A stretch of DNA of 64,000 bases, taken from assembly GCF_030347395.1 (NCBI RefSeq), contig NZ_CP128170.1, positions 1,178,001 to 1,242,000 of the forward strand. Direction: 5' to 3'. Numbering within the stretch: position 1 is the first letter of the stretch; each line of letters begins with the position of its first letter. Origin of the DNA: Microbacterium sp. ET2 (GTDB lineage Bacteria; Actinomycetota; Actinomycetes; Actinomycetales; Microbacteriaceae). Positions 7,892 to 16,818 of the stretch are shown one piece after another. Position numbers and translations under genes: made by a program. The notes beneath the pieces were generated by a model, which was not told where the DNA came from, ran no database searches, and saw only the letters and a program-made list of their open reading frames with translations.

Positions 7892-7996
7892 AACGGAGTG
7901 TGGGGCGGCGGGGGGTCCGGGGGCGGGAGGGGATGCCGCGGGCGCCTGGTCGGTCGCGGCGGAGGGAGTGGCAGGACGGATGCCGCGGCGACGCGC

Positions 7997-8311
7997 TCAG
8001 AGTGAGGTGAATCGGCCCCGGCCGAAGGGGAGCACCGGGGCGCGGTACTCCAGCGTCGGCGGGTCGGTCGGCTGCAGAACCACCTGCGCGTCACCGAACC
8101 GCCAGCCCCGCACGAAGAGGTACACGCCGAGCTCGACGGGCTCGTCGGCGGCCACCTGCCAGGTGCCTGCACCCCACTGCACGGGCTGCCCGCGGCCACC
8201 GATCACCAGAGTGGGTCGGATGCCCGCCCACAGCGTCAGGGCCGGTCTGCCGAGCGTCAGCTGAATCCGCCGGGTGGCCGGCGGCGAGGCCGGCGAGGAC
8301 CCCTCATCCAC
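7997..8311 (-). CDS. Hypothetical protein, 104 residues
   Basis: I do not recognise the family. The protein alternates short hydrophobic and polar stretches (RIQLTLGRPALTLWAG, ELGVYLFVRGWRFGDAQVVL), more like a beta-rich soluble domain than a membrane protein. It starts 3 bases after the stop of the amidohydrolase gene on the same strand, which suggests co-transcription. Codon use matches the neighbours. Confidence 0.6.
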   Translation of the reverse strand: MDEGSSPASPPATRRIQLTLGRPALTLWAGIRPTLVIGGRGQPVQWGAGTWQVAADEPVELGVYLFVRGWRFGDAQVVLQPTDPPTLEYRAPVLPFGRGRFTSL

Positions 8312-8314
8312 CCG

Positions 8315-9553
8315 TCAGGCCATCCACGAGCGCCGGGCGAAGCGCTCCCAACGCTCCACGACCCGCGGTGCGGAATCGTCGCCTGCGGGCTCGAGCACAG
8401 GCGCACCGCCGATGAAGACCTGCTCGACGGCCGAGTCCACGTCGAGCGGATCGCCCGACCAGACGACGACGTCGCCGTCGAGTCCCTCGGCGAGCGCCCC
8501 CACCCGATCATCCAGACGCAGGATCGACGCGGGATTCACGGTGAGCGCCTCGAGCGCGGTCCGGGCGGGGAGACCCTCGCGGACGGCGAGGATCGCCTGC
8601 AGCCGGATCTGCTCGATCGGCACGACGGGGTGATCGGTGGTGATCGCGACCCGCACGCCGGCCGCGGCGATGAGCGCGAGGTTGCCGATCGCGCGATCGC
8701 GCAGCTCGACCTTCGAGCGCGACGTCAGCATCGGTCCGAAGATCACCGGGATGTCCTTCTCCGCCAGCACGTCGGCGACCTTGTGCCCCTCGGTGCCGTG
8801 ATTGACGACCAGGCGGTAGCCGAACTCCTCGGAGAGGCGAATCGCGGTGGCGATGTCGTCGTGGCGGTGGCAGTGCTGATCCCACAGGAGGTCGCCGTCG
8901 AGCACCGCCGCGAGGGTCTCCTTGCCGAGGTCGCGCTCGAACGGCTCGCCCTTCGTCGCGGCGGCGGCCCGCTTCTCGGCGTACGTGCGCGCCTCGACGA
9001 ACGCCTGACGCAGCACGGCCGCGACCCCGAGCCGGGTGGAGGGCGTCTGCTTCTTGTCGCCGTAGACCCGCTTGGGGTTCTCGCCGAGGGCGGACTTGAC
9101 CGACACGTCGTGCGCGAGAACCTGCTCGTCGACCGTTCGCCCGCCCCACGTCTTCATGGCCACCGTGCGTCCGCCGATGGGGTTCCCCGACCCGGGCTTG
9201 ATGACCGCGGTCGTCACCCCGCCCCGCAGCGCGTCGCGGAACCCGACCTCTTCGATGTCGATGCCGTCGAGCGCCCGGAAGCGCGCGCCGTTGGGGTCGG
9301 TCATCTCGTTGGTGTCGTTGCCCGACCACCCCTCGCCGTCCTCGTGCACACCGAGGTGGCCGTGAGCCTCGACGAAACCGGGGAGCACCCACTTCCCCGT
9401 CGCATCGATGACTCGGGCACCCTCGGGGATCTCGGTCGAGTGACCTCCGACGGCGGTGATGACGCCGTCGACGATGACGACCGTCCCCCCGTCGATCGGG
9501 TCCCCGGCGACGGGGACGACGTAACCACCGGTGATCGCGAGTGCGTCAGACAT
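8315..9553 (-). CDS. Amidohydrolase, imidazolonepropionase-like
   Basis: A 412-residue metal-dependent hydrolase with a composite N- and C-terminal beta domain around a TIM barrel. Metal ligands are visible as HGHLGVH (about residue 64), HCHRHDD (about 227), VNHGTEGH (about 250) and TTDHP (about 305). The C-terminus has the usual EGLDGDVVVWSGDPL segment. No signal peptide is evident. The substrate is unknown; the closest function is hydrolysis of a cyclic amide or a dipeptide-like bond. TAGGGT lies 6 bases before the ATG, so it is probably leaderless. It is followed directly by the small hypothetical gene. Confidence 0.85.
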   Translation of the reverse strand: MSDALAITGGYVVPVAGDPIDGGTVVIVDGVITAVGGHSTEIPEGARVIDATGKWVLPGFVEAHGHLGVHEDGEGWSGNDTNEMTDPNGARFRALDGIDIEEVGFRDALRGGVTTAVIKPGSGNPIGGRTVAMKTWGGRTVDEQVLAHDVSVKSALGENPKRVYGDKKQTPSTRLGVAAVLRQAFVEARTYAEKRAAAATKGEPFERDLGKETLAAVLDGDLLWDQHCHRHDDIATAIRLSEEFGYRLVVNHGTEGHKVADVLAEKDIPVIFGPMLTSRSKVELRDRAIGNLALIAAAGVRVAITTDHPVVPIEQIRLQAILAVREGLPARTALEALTVNPASILRLDDRVGALAEGLDGDVVVWSGDPLDVDSAVEQVFIGGAPVLEPAGDDSAPRVVERWERFARRSWMA

Positions 9554-9559
9554 CCCTCC

Positions 9560-9565
9560 ACCCTA
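9560..9565 (-). promoter_or_regulatory. -10 box of the amidohydrolase gene (leaderless)
   Basis: On the minus strand TAGGGT lies 6 bases before the ATG at 9553. Confidence 0.5.
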
Positions 9566-9780
9566 GGCGGGCCGCGCCCCGCCGCCGCCCGCAGCGGCAG
9601 GGCGCAGGCGTTCTCGGACGGCACCCGTTACGCGACGTGGGCGGCGGCCGGGTTCCTCGTGATCGGGCTCGCCGCGACGGCGTCGCTCGGGAGCGGCGGG
9701 GGGTCGGGCGGGGTCGGCGGGCGGTCACGCACCCACGAGGAGGCCGGCGCAAGCCCTCCGGCCGATCGGGCACTGGGGCC

Positions 9781-9786
9781 TACCGT
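9781..9786 (+). promoter_or_regulatory. -10 box of the small acidic protein gene (leaderless)
   Basis: TACCGT ends 6 bases before the ATG at 9793. Confidence 0.45.
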
Positions 9787-9792
9787 GGAGAC

Positions 9793-9966
9793 ATGAGCGA
9801 GCATCACGACCGTCCGGACGACCACGACGAGGACCACGAGCACGACGAGACCTCCGGCGACGGGCCGGCCGGCGGCGACGAGGAGACCGAGAACCGTCTC
9901 GAGGCGGACAACGCCATAGAGGAGGACCAGATCCGCGCCCTCGACCCCGAGGCGCCGACGGGCTGA
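9793..9966 (+). CDS. Small acidic hypothetical protein, 57 residues
   Basis: A very acidic, His/Asp/Glu-rich, probably disordered N-terminal half is followed by a conserved-looking ENRLEADNAIEEDQIRALDPEAP tail. It resembles short acidic proteins seen in Microbacterium-type genomes, but I know no function. A TACCGT box 6 bases before the ATG supports the start. The 239 bases upstream contain no gene I can support. Confidence 0.6.
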   Translation: MSEHHDRPDDHDEDHEHDETSGDGPAGGDEETENRLEADNAIEEDQIRALDPEAPTG

Positions 9967-10061
9967 CCCCTCGTCGGATGACGGACGCAGGACGGACCTG
10001 GGGTCGGGATCCATACCCGCCTCGCCCTGCGCCACCCGCACCACGGGTCGGGCATCCGTCG

Positions 10062-10751
10062 TCACGAGCGGACGGTGAGTGCGTCCGGTCCCGGCAACCG
10101 GCCGACGGCGGCGACGATGTGACCGCCGCGCACCACGGCCTCCCGCACCGACCCGGGCGCGGCGTCGCGGGCGACGAAACGCCACGGCCGGGCCTGGATG
10201 TCGGCACCCCCGAAGGCGCACGCGAGGCGCGCGAGCGGCGAGAGGATCCGCCAGCGTCCGGTGGGCGGCTGCATGTCTACGACCCCGAGCGCCCCGTCGG
10301 GACGAACGAGATCCACTGCGCGCGCCCACGCCTCCCCCGCGCTGCCGCGCATGACGCTCAGCGCATAGGTCGACAGCACCCCATCGACACCGCCTGGGCG
10401 CCCGGTAGCCGCCTCGACCCGTTCGCGCACGTCCACGATGTCGAGCTCGGCCGCGTCCGCCTCGATGAGGGTGACGTTCGGCCAGCCCTCGCGGCGCACC
10501 CGGCCCTGTGCGACGGCGAGCATGTCGGCGCTGCGGTCGACGCCCACGATGTGGCCGGCCTCTCCGACTGCGGCGCGCACGAGCGGGAAGTTCAGCCCCG
10601 TACCGCAGCCGAGGTCGAGAACGATGTCACCGGGCCGCAGATCCATCAGCCCGATACCGGCGACTCGACCGGCCCGGTAGACCCACCGCTCCCCCGAGAG
10701 CAGGTCGTACCACCGGGCTCCAGCGCTGTAGCGGCGGAAGGGCCTGGTCAT
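10062..10751 (-). CDS. Class I SAM-dependent methyltransferase
   Basis: A 229-residue methyltransferase with a Rossmann fold. The SAM-binding motif is VLDLGCGTGLNFPLVR (about residue 45), followed by IVGVDRSADML (motif II), LIEADAAELD and GVLSTYALSVM. The N-terminal FRRYSAGARWYDLLSG resembles UbiE-like or phospholipid N-methyltransferases, but the substrate is not shown. A GGAG ribosome-binding site lies 6 bases before the ATG. It is divergent from the flavoprotein gene. Confidence 0.8.
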   Translation of the reverse strand: MTRPFRRYSAGARWYDLLSGERWVYRAGRVAGIGLMDLRPGDIVLDLGCGTGLNFPLVRAAVGEAGHIVGVDRSADMLAVAQGRVRREGWPNVTLIEADAAELDIVDVRERVEAATGRPGGVDGVLSTYALSVMRGSAGEAWARAVDLVRPDGALGVVDMQPPTGRWRILSPLARLACAFGGADIQARPWRFVARDAAPGSVREAVVRGGHIVAAVGRLPGPDALTVRS

Positions 10752-10834
10752 CGGCTTCTCCTCGGATCGGGCGGCGCGCGTCGAGCCGGTGTCCTCGATG
10801 ATGCCACCGGCGGCCCACCCCACGGGTCGCCGCG

Positions 10835-10840
10835 TAGGCT
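10835..10840 (+). promoter_or_regulatory. -10 box of the flavoprotein gene (leaderless)
   Basis: TAGGCT ends 7 bases before the GTG at 10848. Confidence 0.5.
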
Positions 10841-10847
10841 GACGCCC

Positions 10848-12329
10848 GTGACCGCCCCCTCGTCCCGTCGCCCCCGCATCCTCTCCGCCGCCGACGCCGC
10901 CGGCGACTGGGACCTCGTCGTCATCGGCGCGGGGAGCGCCGGCCTCGTGGCCAGCCGCACGGCGGCGTCGCTGGGCGCACGCACCCTGCTGATCGAAGCC
11001 GCGCGGTTCGGGGGAGAGTGCCTGTACACCGGCTGCGTGCCCTCGAAAGCCCTCATCGCGGCCGCGCATGCCGCGCACACCGCCCGCACCGCCTCGCGCC
11101 TCGGCGTCGAGGTGACCGGGGTCACCGTCGACTTCCCGCGCGTGATGGCCCACGTTCGCGCGGCGATCGCGCACATCGAGCCCGTGGACTCCCCCGAGGC
11201 GCTCGTGGCGAAAGGCGTTTCGGTGGTGACCGGACGCGCACGATTCACCGGCCCGACCCAGCTCGAGGTCGACGGACACCGCCTCCGGTTCCGCGACGCC
11301 GTCATCGCCACCGGCAGCCACCCGGCGACCCCGGACGTGCCCGGAGCCGCCGATCTGCCGATCCTCACCAACGAGACCTTCTGGGATCTCCACGATCAGC
11401 CCGAGTCCCTGCTCGTGCAGGGCGGCGGACCCATCGGCTGCGAGCTCGCTCAAGCGATGGCGCGCCTGGGCACCCGCGTCACGCTGGTGCATCGCGGCGA
11501 GCGGATCCTTCCCCGGGAGGATGCCGCGGCGAGCCGCCTCGTCCATGACGCCCTCATCCGCGACGGCGTCGACGTGCGGGTGAACACGACCGTGGCGGCC
11601 CTCACCCCGGCCGGATCCCCCGGTGGCGGCACCGCGCAGCTCTCCGACGGGACGGAGGTCGCCTTCGACCGGATGCTGGCGGCGCTCGGCCGCCGCGCCG
11701 CCGTCGACGGCCTGGGTCTCGACGCAGCCGAGGTGCGCCTGACTGCCGACGGCGACGTCGAGGTCGACCGCACGCTTCGCACCTCCAACCCGCGCATCCG
11801 CGCGGCAGGCGACGTGACCCCTCTCCCGCGCTTCACCCACACCGCGGGCTTCTTCGGCAGCACGGCGGCGACGAACGCCGTTCTGGGTCTATCGCGCACG
11901 GTCGACGTCGCGGCGGTGCCGCGGGTGACCTTCACCGCCCCTGAGGTCGGCGCGATCGGCATCGCACCCGCCGACGCCCGGGCGCAGGGCCTGCGCGTCG
12001 TGACCACGGAGCACGACGACGTGGACCGCGCCGTGGCCGACCACGACACCGGCGGACACACCACGCTCGTCCTCGATCGCCGCGGCCGCCTCCGCGGCGC
12101 CTCGGTCGTCGGCCCGCGAGCGGGAGAAGTCCTCGGAGAGCTGACCACCGCGGTCGCCGCCGGGGTGAGCGTCCGCGCCCTCGCGAGCACGATCCACGCC
12201 TATCCCACGTACGCCGACGCCGCGTGGAACGCCGCGATCGCCGCCGCCCAGGAGGGCCTCGATCGCGGACTCGTGGGCCGCGGCATCCGATTCCTGCGGC
12301 GGCGGCACGCTCGCCGGGCAGCGCTGTGA
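10848..12329 (+). CDS. Pyridine nucleotide-disulfide oxidoreductase (mercuric reductase/lipoamide dehydrogenase type)
   Basis: A 493-residue flavoprotein. The FAD motif VVIGAGSAGLVAS (about residue 25) is followed by the redox-active pair in GGECLYTGCVPSKAL (C-x4-C, about 58-63), an NAD(P)H motif VQGGGPIGCELAQAMARLG (about 190), the second FAD motif RAAGDV, and the dimerisation domain ending with HAYPTYADAAWNA. The catalytic HxxxxE dyad of lipoamide dehydrogenases is replaced by HAYPTYADA, as in mercuric-reductase-like enzymes. No N-terminal metal-binding domain and no mer genes are present, so the disulfide substrate is unknown. The GTG start follows a TAGGCT box. Confidence 0.85.
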   Translation: MTAPSSRRPRILSAADAAGDWDLVVIGAGSAGLVASRTAASLGARTLLIEAARFGGECLYTGCVPSKALIAAAHAAHTARTASRLGVEVTGVTVDFPRVMAHVRAAIAHIEPVDSPEALVAKGVSVVTGRARFTGPTQLEVDGHRLRFRDAVIATGSHPATPDVPGAADLPILTNETFWDLHDQPESLLVQGGGPIGCELAQAMARLGTRVTLVHRGERILPREDAAASRLVHDALIRDGVDVRVNTTVAALTPAGSPGGGTAQLSDGTEVAFDRMLAALGRRAAVDGLGLDAAEVRLTADGDVEVDRTLRTSNPRIRAAGDVTPLPRFTHTAGFFGSTAATNAVLGLSRTVDVAAVPRVTFTAPEVGAIGIAPADARAQGLRVVTTEHDDVDRAVADHDTGGHTTLVLDRRGRLRGASVVGPRAGEVLGELTTAVAAGVSVRALASTIHAYPTYADAAWNAAIAAAQEGLDRGLVGRGIRFLRRRHARRAAL

Positions 12330-12339
12330 CCCGAGGCGG

Positions 12340-12969
12340 TCAGCGCAGCGACCGGTAGCCCACGACGATCCGCTGCGCCGCGCTCACCCCGACGATCACC
12401 GCCCACACCACGGCGATCTCGGCCGCCCAGAACGGCAGGATGAGCCACAGCGCGTGCACCGCGATGGTCTCGGTCGCCTCGGCGAGGCCACCGAGGAACG
12501 ATAGCGATCGCCCGTCGTCGATCCGACGCCCGGCCCGCTCGGCGATGGACGAGAAGGCCAGGAACGCCGTGCCGTTGATGTAGTAGGCCAGGAGCACGAG
12601 GAGGAACGGCCACCACGGCGCCCCGCCGGCGGTGGCCCCGATCGCCACTCCCGCGACGGTCGCGCCGTACACGACGAAGTCGGCGGCGATGTCGAGGAAC
12701 CCGCCCGCGTGCGTGCCTCCCTCTGCGTCACCCCGGGCCACCGCCCGGCGGCGTGCGAGTGTGCCGTCGAGGCCGTCGACGACACGCGAGACGAGCCAGA
12801 GCACCAGCGCCGGGACCCACAGCTGGAACGCCGCGGCCGCCGCGGAGCCCAGGCCCAGCACGAGGCCCGCGACGGTGAGGCGATCGGGCGTGACGCCCGG
12901 CCGGTCGAGCAGTGTCGTGAGGGCCTCGAGCGGACGGGCGAGAAGGGGTCGGAGCGCCGCGTCAAGCAT
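12340..12969 (-). CDS. CDP-alcohol phosphatidyltransferase family protein
   Basis: A 209-residue membrane protein with about 5-6 hydrophobic segments. The family signature is visible as DGLDGTLARRR followed, after a longer than usual insertion, by GGFLDIAADF (about residues 65-100), which coordinates divalent metal and the CDP group. It would transfer a phosphatidyl group from CDP-diacylglycerol, or a similar donor, to an alcohol. A strong GGAGGGGAAG ribosome-binding site precedes the ATG. It lies downstream of the VTT protein gene on the same strand and converges with the flavoprotein gene. Confidence 0.85.
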   Translation of the reverse strand: MLDAALRPLLARPLEALTTLLDRPGVTPDRLTVAGLVLGLGSAAAAAFQLWVPALVLWLVSRVVDGLDGTLARRRAVARGDAEGGTHAGGFLDIAADFVVYGATVAGVAIGATAGGAPWWPFLLVLLAYYINGTAFLAFSSIAERAGRRIDDGRSLSFLGGLAEATETIAVHALWLILPFWAAEIAVVWAVIVGVSAAQRIVVGYRSLR

Positions 12970-13034
12970 GCTCGTCTTCCCCTCCGCTCCGGTCTCCGGC
13001 GCCGGTCACCGCTTCTTGTTCGGAGCCGGAGGTT

Positions 13035-13727
13035 TCATCGGATGCTGCGCCCGCGGCGCGTGCACGCACACGGCGGCGCGTGCACGACGACCCCGGCGGC
13101 CGCCCCGATGAGCGAGAGAGCGCCGAGCGCTCCCAGGGCGACCCAGAAGAGCGGCCCTGCCTCGATGCCGAACGCGCCCAGTGCGACGTAGGCCGCGGTG
13201 CCGGGGATGATCCCGACCGCGGTCGCCGCGGCGTAGGCGGCATACCTGACACCGGTGAGACCGGAGGCGTAGTTCAGGGCGGTGAAAGGCACGACCGGCA
13301 CGAGGCGCAGGCCCAGGATCGAGAGGAACCCGCGACGCTCGAACAGGTCGTCGATCGCGGCGGCGCGACGCCCCATCAGCCGTGCGACCGCGTCGCGTCC
13401 GAGCAGTCGCGACGTCCAGAACGCCAGCGTCGCCCCGAGGAGCGCCCCGGCGTAGACGGCCACCACTCCGACCCCGAAGCCCCACACCACGCCCGCCCCG
13501 ATGCTCAGCACGCCCTTCGGCACCGGGGAAAGGGTGAGCAGCCCGTAGATCCCCGCGAACGCCGCGAGGCCGATCCACCCGAGGTCGCCGAAGCGATCGC
13601 GCAGGCCGTCGACATCGAGCGGGGGCAGCAAGAGCCCAACCGAAACCGCCGCGGCGACGAAGACACCGAGAGAGATCAGTCGGATGATCGCACCCCGGGA
13701 GACGCTGCGGCGGCTTCGCGTGATCAT
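13035..13727 (-). CDS. VTT/TVP38-DedA family membrane protein
   Basis: A 230-residue membrane protein. The family core is visible as LTLSPVPKGVLSIGAGVVWGFGVGVVAVYAG with LGATLAFW and a later RLVPVVPFTALNYASGLTGV reentrant region. Such proteins act as lipid scramblases or transporters. The reading frame ends in an odd HAPPCACTRRGRSIR. A different frame beyond about 13085 would give an RRRVRARAAG tail plus an acidic end overlapping the next start, so the C-terminus may hide an indel. The next gene has its own ribosome-binding site, so I keep the direct reading. Confidence 0.75.
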   Translation of the reverse strand: MITRSRRSVSRGAIIRLISLGVFVAAAVSVGLLLPPLDVDGLRDRFGDLGWIGLAAFAGIYGLLTLSPVPKGVLSIGAGVVWGFGVGVVAVYAGALLGATLAFWTSRLLGRDAVARLMGRRAAAIDDLFERRGFLSILGLRLVPVVPFTALNYASGLTGVRYAAYAAATAVGIIPGTAAYVALGAFGIEAGPLFWVALGALGALSLIGAAAGVVVHAPPCACTRRGRSIR

Positions 13728-13820
13728 GCGCCTCTCGTCGTCTTCGTACTCGTCGGGGTTTCGGTCGGTGTGGACCCGCTCACGATAGCCGAGCACCGAA
13801 CACCTGGAAGGATCTCTGCA

Positions 13821-15059
13821 ATGAACCTCGTATCTCGCCGCCGGCGTCTCGCCGTCGCTGCGCTGGCACTTCCCGCGCTCGCCCTCGCCGCCTGCTCCGC
13901 CCCATCGGCCGCCGGGGGCGAGGTTCCCGACAGCTGGGATCAGGTGCTCGCCGACGCAGACGGGCAGACCGTGCAGCTGTGGATGTACGGCGGCGACGAT
14001 CAGGGCAACGCCTACGTCGACGACATCCTCGCTCCCGCGGTCGCAGAGTACGGTGTCACCCTCGAGCGGGTGCCCGTCACCGACACCCGCGATGCGCTCA
14101 ACCGCGTCTTCACCGAGATCCAGGCCGGACGCGACGACGGGACCGTCGACCTCATCTGGGTCAACGGCGACAATTTCCGCACGGGCAAGGAGGCCGACGC
14201 GTGGCTGTGCGGGTGGACCGACCTGCTGCCGAACATGGCGAACACCGATCCGGCCGACCCGCTCCTGCTGTCGGACTTCGGCACCGAGGTCGACGGGTGC
14301 GAGGCCCCCTGGCACAAGGCGCAGTTCACCCTGGTCTACAACGCCGACACCGTCGCCGACGTCCCCACGTCGATGGACGAGGTGCTCGAGTGGGCAGAGG
14401 CGAACCCCGGACGCTTCACCTACCCCGCGCCACCGGACTTCACCGGTTCGGTGTTCGTGCGCGAGGTGCTCGCCAGTGTGTCGGGCGGCGCCGATGAGGT
14501 GCCCACCGCCTTCTCTCAGGAGGCGTTCGACGAGCTGACGCCGGCGCTGTACGACCGACTGGCCGAACTCGCCCCGAGCCTCTGGCGCGGCGGCGACACC
14601 TACCCCGCGAACGAGGCCGAGCTCGGCCAGCTCTTCGCCGACGGTCAGGTCGACATGATGATGACCTACGGCCCCGCCACCCTCACCGGACTCGTCGCGG
14701 ACGGAACCTACCCCGCGGGGACGAAGGTGCTCGAGCTCGCCGACGGCACGGTCGGGAATGCCAGCTTCCTGGGCCTGCCCGCCAACTCCGACGCCGTCGC
14801 CGGCGCGATGGTCGTGGCGAACGAGTCGCTGTCGGTGCAGCAACAGGTCGCCAAGGCCGAGCCGGAGGTGTGGGGACAGTTCACCGTCCTCGACATCGCA
14901 GGCCTCGAGCCGGGCGACCGCGCCCTGTTCGACACGCTGCCGGCCTCGCCCGTGGTGCCCCCGTACGAGGTGCTCTCGCAGAACGCCCACGCCGAGCTCG
15001 CCGCCGAGTGGGTACCCGCCATCGACGAGGGATGGCGCGCGGAGGTTCTCAGCAGGTGA
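13821..15059 (+). CDS. YnjB-type ABC transporter substrate-binding lipoprotein
   Basis: A 412-residue exported lipoprotein. The signal sequence of about 24 residues ends in the lipobox LALAAC, so Cys24 should be lipidated. The mature part resembles YnjB: QLWMYGGDDQGNAYVDD near the N-terminus and LIWVNGDNF with LCGWTDLLPN further on. It starts a four-gene operon with two permeases and an ATPase, each overlapping by 4 bases. GGAAGGA precedes the ATG. The ligand of YnjB-type systems is not established to my knowledge, and nothing nearby names one. Confidence 0.85.
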   Translation: MNLVSRRRRLAVAALALPALALAACSAPSAAGGEVPDSWDQVLADADGQTVQLWMYGGDDQGNAYVDDILAPAVAEYGVTLERVPVTDTRDALNRVFTEIQAGRDDGTVDLIWVNGDNFRTGKEADAWLCGWTDLLPNMANTDPADPLLLSDFGTEVDGCEAPWHKAQFTLVYNADTVADVPTSMDEVLEWAEANPGRFTYPAPPDFTGSVFVREVLASVSGGADEVPTAFSQEAFDELTPALYDRLAELAPSLWRGGDTYPANEAELGQLFADGQVDMMMTYGPATLTGLVADGTYPAGTKVLELADGTVGNASFLGLPANSDAVAGAMVVANESLSVQQQVAKAEPEVWGQFTVLDIAGLEPGDRALFDTLPASPVVPPYEVLSQNAHAELAAEWVPAIDEGWRAEVLSR

Positions 15060-15934
15060 CGCTCACCCCGCTGGTCGCCCGTCCCGCGCAGTCCGCCCGG
15101 CACCGCCGGGCGGGCGCGCTGATGGTGCTGCCGGCGGTGGCGGCGACCGCGCTCGTCGTCGGCGGCGGCCTGGGTGCGACCGTGCTGCAGAGCGTCGGGC
15201 TCCTGCCCATCGTGGGTCGGGCCGAGCTGTCGTTCGCGGCCTACACCCGTGACCCCGAGGCGCTCTGGGCGGCGGTCGGCGTCTCGCTCTGGGTCGCCGG
15301 AGCCTCGACGCTCATCGCCGCCGTCGTCGGCATGGCCGCCGCGGTCGTGATCGTCTCGGGTCGCTGGGGCGGACGTGTCGTGGCTGCGCTGGGTGCAGCC
15401 ACGGTCACCGTCCCCCACCTCATCGGCGCCGCCGCGATCGGGCTGCTGCTCGCCGACGGGGGGATGCTGTCGCGGATGCTGGGGGTGCCCCCCGAAGCCT
15501 GGCCGGCGTTCGTGGGCGGACCCCTCTGGGCCGCTGCGATCGCCGAATTCGCGTGGAAGGAGTCCGCCTTCATCGCGCTCGTGGTGACGGGCACCCTCGC
15601 GACGCGCATCGCCCGGTTCGACGAAAGTGCGGCCCTCCTCGGCGCAGGGCGGTGGCAGCGTTTCCGCCGCGTCTTCCTCCCGCTCACCGCGCCGACGCTG
15701 CTCATCTGCTCGGCCATCAGCTTCGTGTACGCCCTCGCCTCGTACGAGGTCTCGTGGCTCCTCGGCCGCACCTACCCCGAACCGCTTCCGGTCCTCGCGG
15801 TCCGCCTGTTCCAAGGCGTCTCGCTGGACTCGCGGCCCGACGCGGCCGCCGTCGCCGTCGTCACCTCGGCGATCGCGCTGACGGTCGTGGCCGGCACGTT
15901 CGCGGTCCTCCGGCGAACGGCGGTGTGGCGATGA
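15056..15934 (+). CDS. ABC transporter permease (first half of a YnjC-type pair)
   Basis: A 292-residue membrane protein with about 6 hydrophobic segments. The ATPase-contacting EAA-like loop reads ESAALLGAGRWQRFRRVFLPLTAP (about residues 190-213). Its GTG start overlaps the stop of the binding protein (GTGA). In E. coli the corresponding YnjC is a single fused double permease; here the two halves are separate genes. It should form a heterodimer with the next gene product. Confidence 0.85.
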   Translation: MTLTPLVARPAQSARHRRAGALMVLPAVAATALVVGGGLGATVLQSVGLLPIVGRAELSFAAYTRDPEALWAAVGVSLWVAGASTLIAAVVGMAAAVVIVSGRWGGRVVAALGAATVTVPHLIGAAAIGLLLADGGMLSRMLGVPPEAWPAFVGGPLWAAAIAEFAWKESAFIALVVTGTLATRIARFDESAALLGAGRWQRFRRVFLPLTAPTLLICSAISFVYALASYEVSWLLGRTYPEPLPVLAVRLFQGVSLDSRPDAAAVAVVTSAIALTVVAGTFAVLRRTAVWR

Positions 15935-16818
15935 GCGCGGAGACGGCATCACCCGGATCGACCCTGCTCGTCTCGCACGGCGCCGGTCGTGCGGTGCGTC
16001 TTGCCACCGGCATCCTGCTCATCGTGTGGTTCGCCCTGCCCTTCGTGCCGCTCGTGCTCTGGGCCGGAGCCGACCGCTGGTCGTTCCCCTCGCCTCTCCC
16101 GACCGCGTGGGGCACGCGGGGTCTCGTCGCGGCGGAGGGGTTTGGCGCCGTGCCCGCCTTCCTCACCTCCACCGCGCTCGCGGTGACGGTCGCGGCGATC
16201 GCCACTCCGCTCGGGGCGCTGGCCGCCCGCGCGCTCACCTTCGGCAGCGTGCCGTGGCCGCGTGCCGTCGCCGCCCTGCTTCTGTCGCCGATCGCGCTTC
16301 CGCCGTTCGCGGCGGTGCTCGGCGTCAACGTGGTGCTGCTGCGCACCTACGTGCCCCCGGTCGCCGGCACGGTGCTGGTGCTGGTCGTCCTCGCGCTTCC
16401 CTACACCGCGTTCGTCATGCGGACCGCCTACGGCGCGTACGACATGTCCTTCGAGGAGAACGCCCGCCTGCTCGGGGCATCGCGGCGCGACGTGCTGCTT
16501 CGTGTTCAGGTGCCGCTGCTCGCCCCCGCGCTCGCGCGCGCGGCGTTCCTGGCATTCCTCGTGGCATGGAGCGACTACCTCGTCACCGTCATCGTCGGCG
16601 CGGGTGAACTGGTGACGCTGCCTCTCGTCGTCGCGGGCGCGGCGGCCGCCGTCGGCAACGACGCCGCCGTGGCCGTGATGTCGCTCGGGGCGATCATCCC
16701 GCCCATCGTCCTGCTGCTGGCGACGGTGTCGCTCGGGCGCCGGCGGCCGGCATCGACCGCACCCGCGCCCGCCACCACCACCACCACCCCGCCCACTGCA
16801 GAGAGGATTCCGGCATGA
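15931..16818 (+). CDS. ABC transporter permease (second half of a YnjC-type pair)
   Basis: A 295-residue membrane protein with about 6 hydrophobic segments. The coupling loop is ENARLLGASRRDVLLRVQVPLLAP (about residues 174-197), a good EAA motif. The C-terminal 30 residues are an Ala/Pro/Thr-rich cytoplasmic tail with six Thr in a row. It overlaps both neighbours by 4 bases (ATGA), so stoichiometry with the first permease and the ATPase is probably set by coupled translation. Confidence 0.85.
   Translation: MSAETASPGSTLLVSHGAGRAVRLATGILLIVWFALPFVPLVLWAGADRWSFPSPLPTAWGTRGLVAAEGFGAVPAFLTSTALAVTVAAIATPLGALAARALTFGSVPWPRAVAALLLSPIALPPFAAVLGVNVVLLRTYVPPVAGTVLVLVVLALPYTAFVMRTAYGAYDMSFEENARLLGASRRDVLLRVQVPLLAPALARAAFLAFLVAWSDYLVTVIVGAGELVTLPLVVAGAAAAVGNDAAVAVMSLGAIIPPIVLLLATVSLGRRRPASTAPAPATTTTTPPTAERIPA

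Noticed and set aside
7725..7996. Open frames in the gap upstream of the MFS gene
   Set aside because: They are Arg/Gly-rich, follow base composition only, and overlap the inverted repeat; no homology features.
9554..9792. Possible small membrane protein on the plus strand (hydrophobic stretch around 9640-9690)
   Set aside because: No start codon with a ribosome-binding site or promoter box, a Gly/Ser-rich low-complexity end, and no family resemblance.
10848..12329. Mercury-resistance gene merA
   Set aside because: The redox motif fits, but the N-terminal metal-binding domain, a C-terminal cysteine pair and other mer genes are absent.
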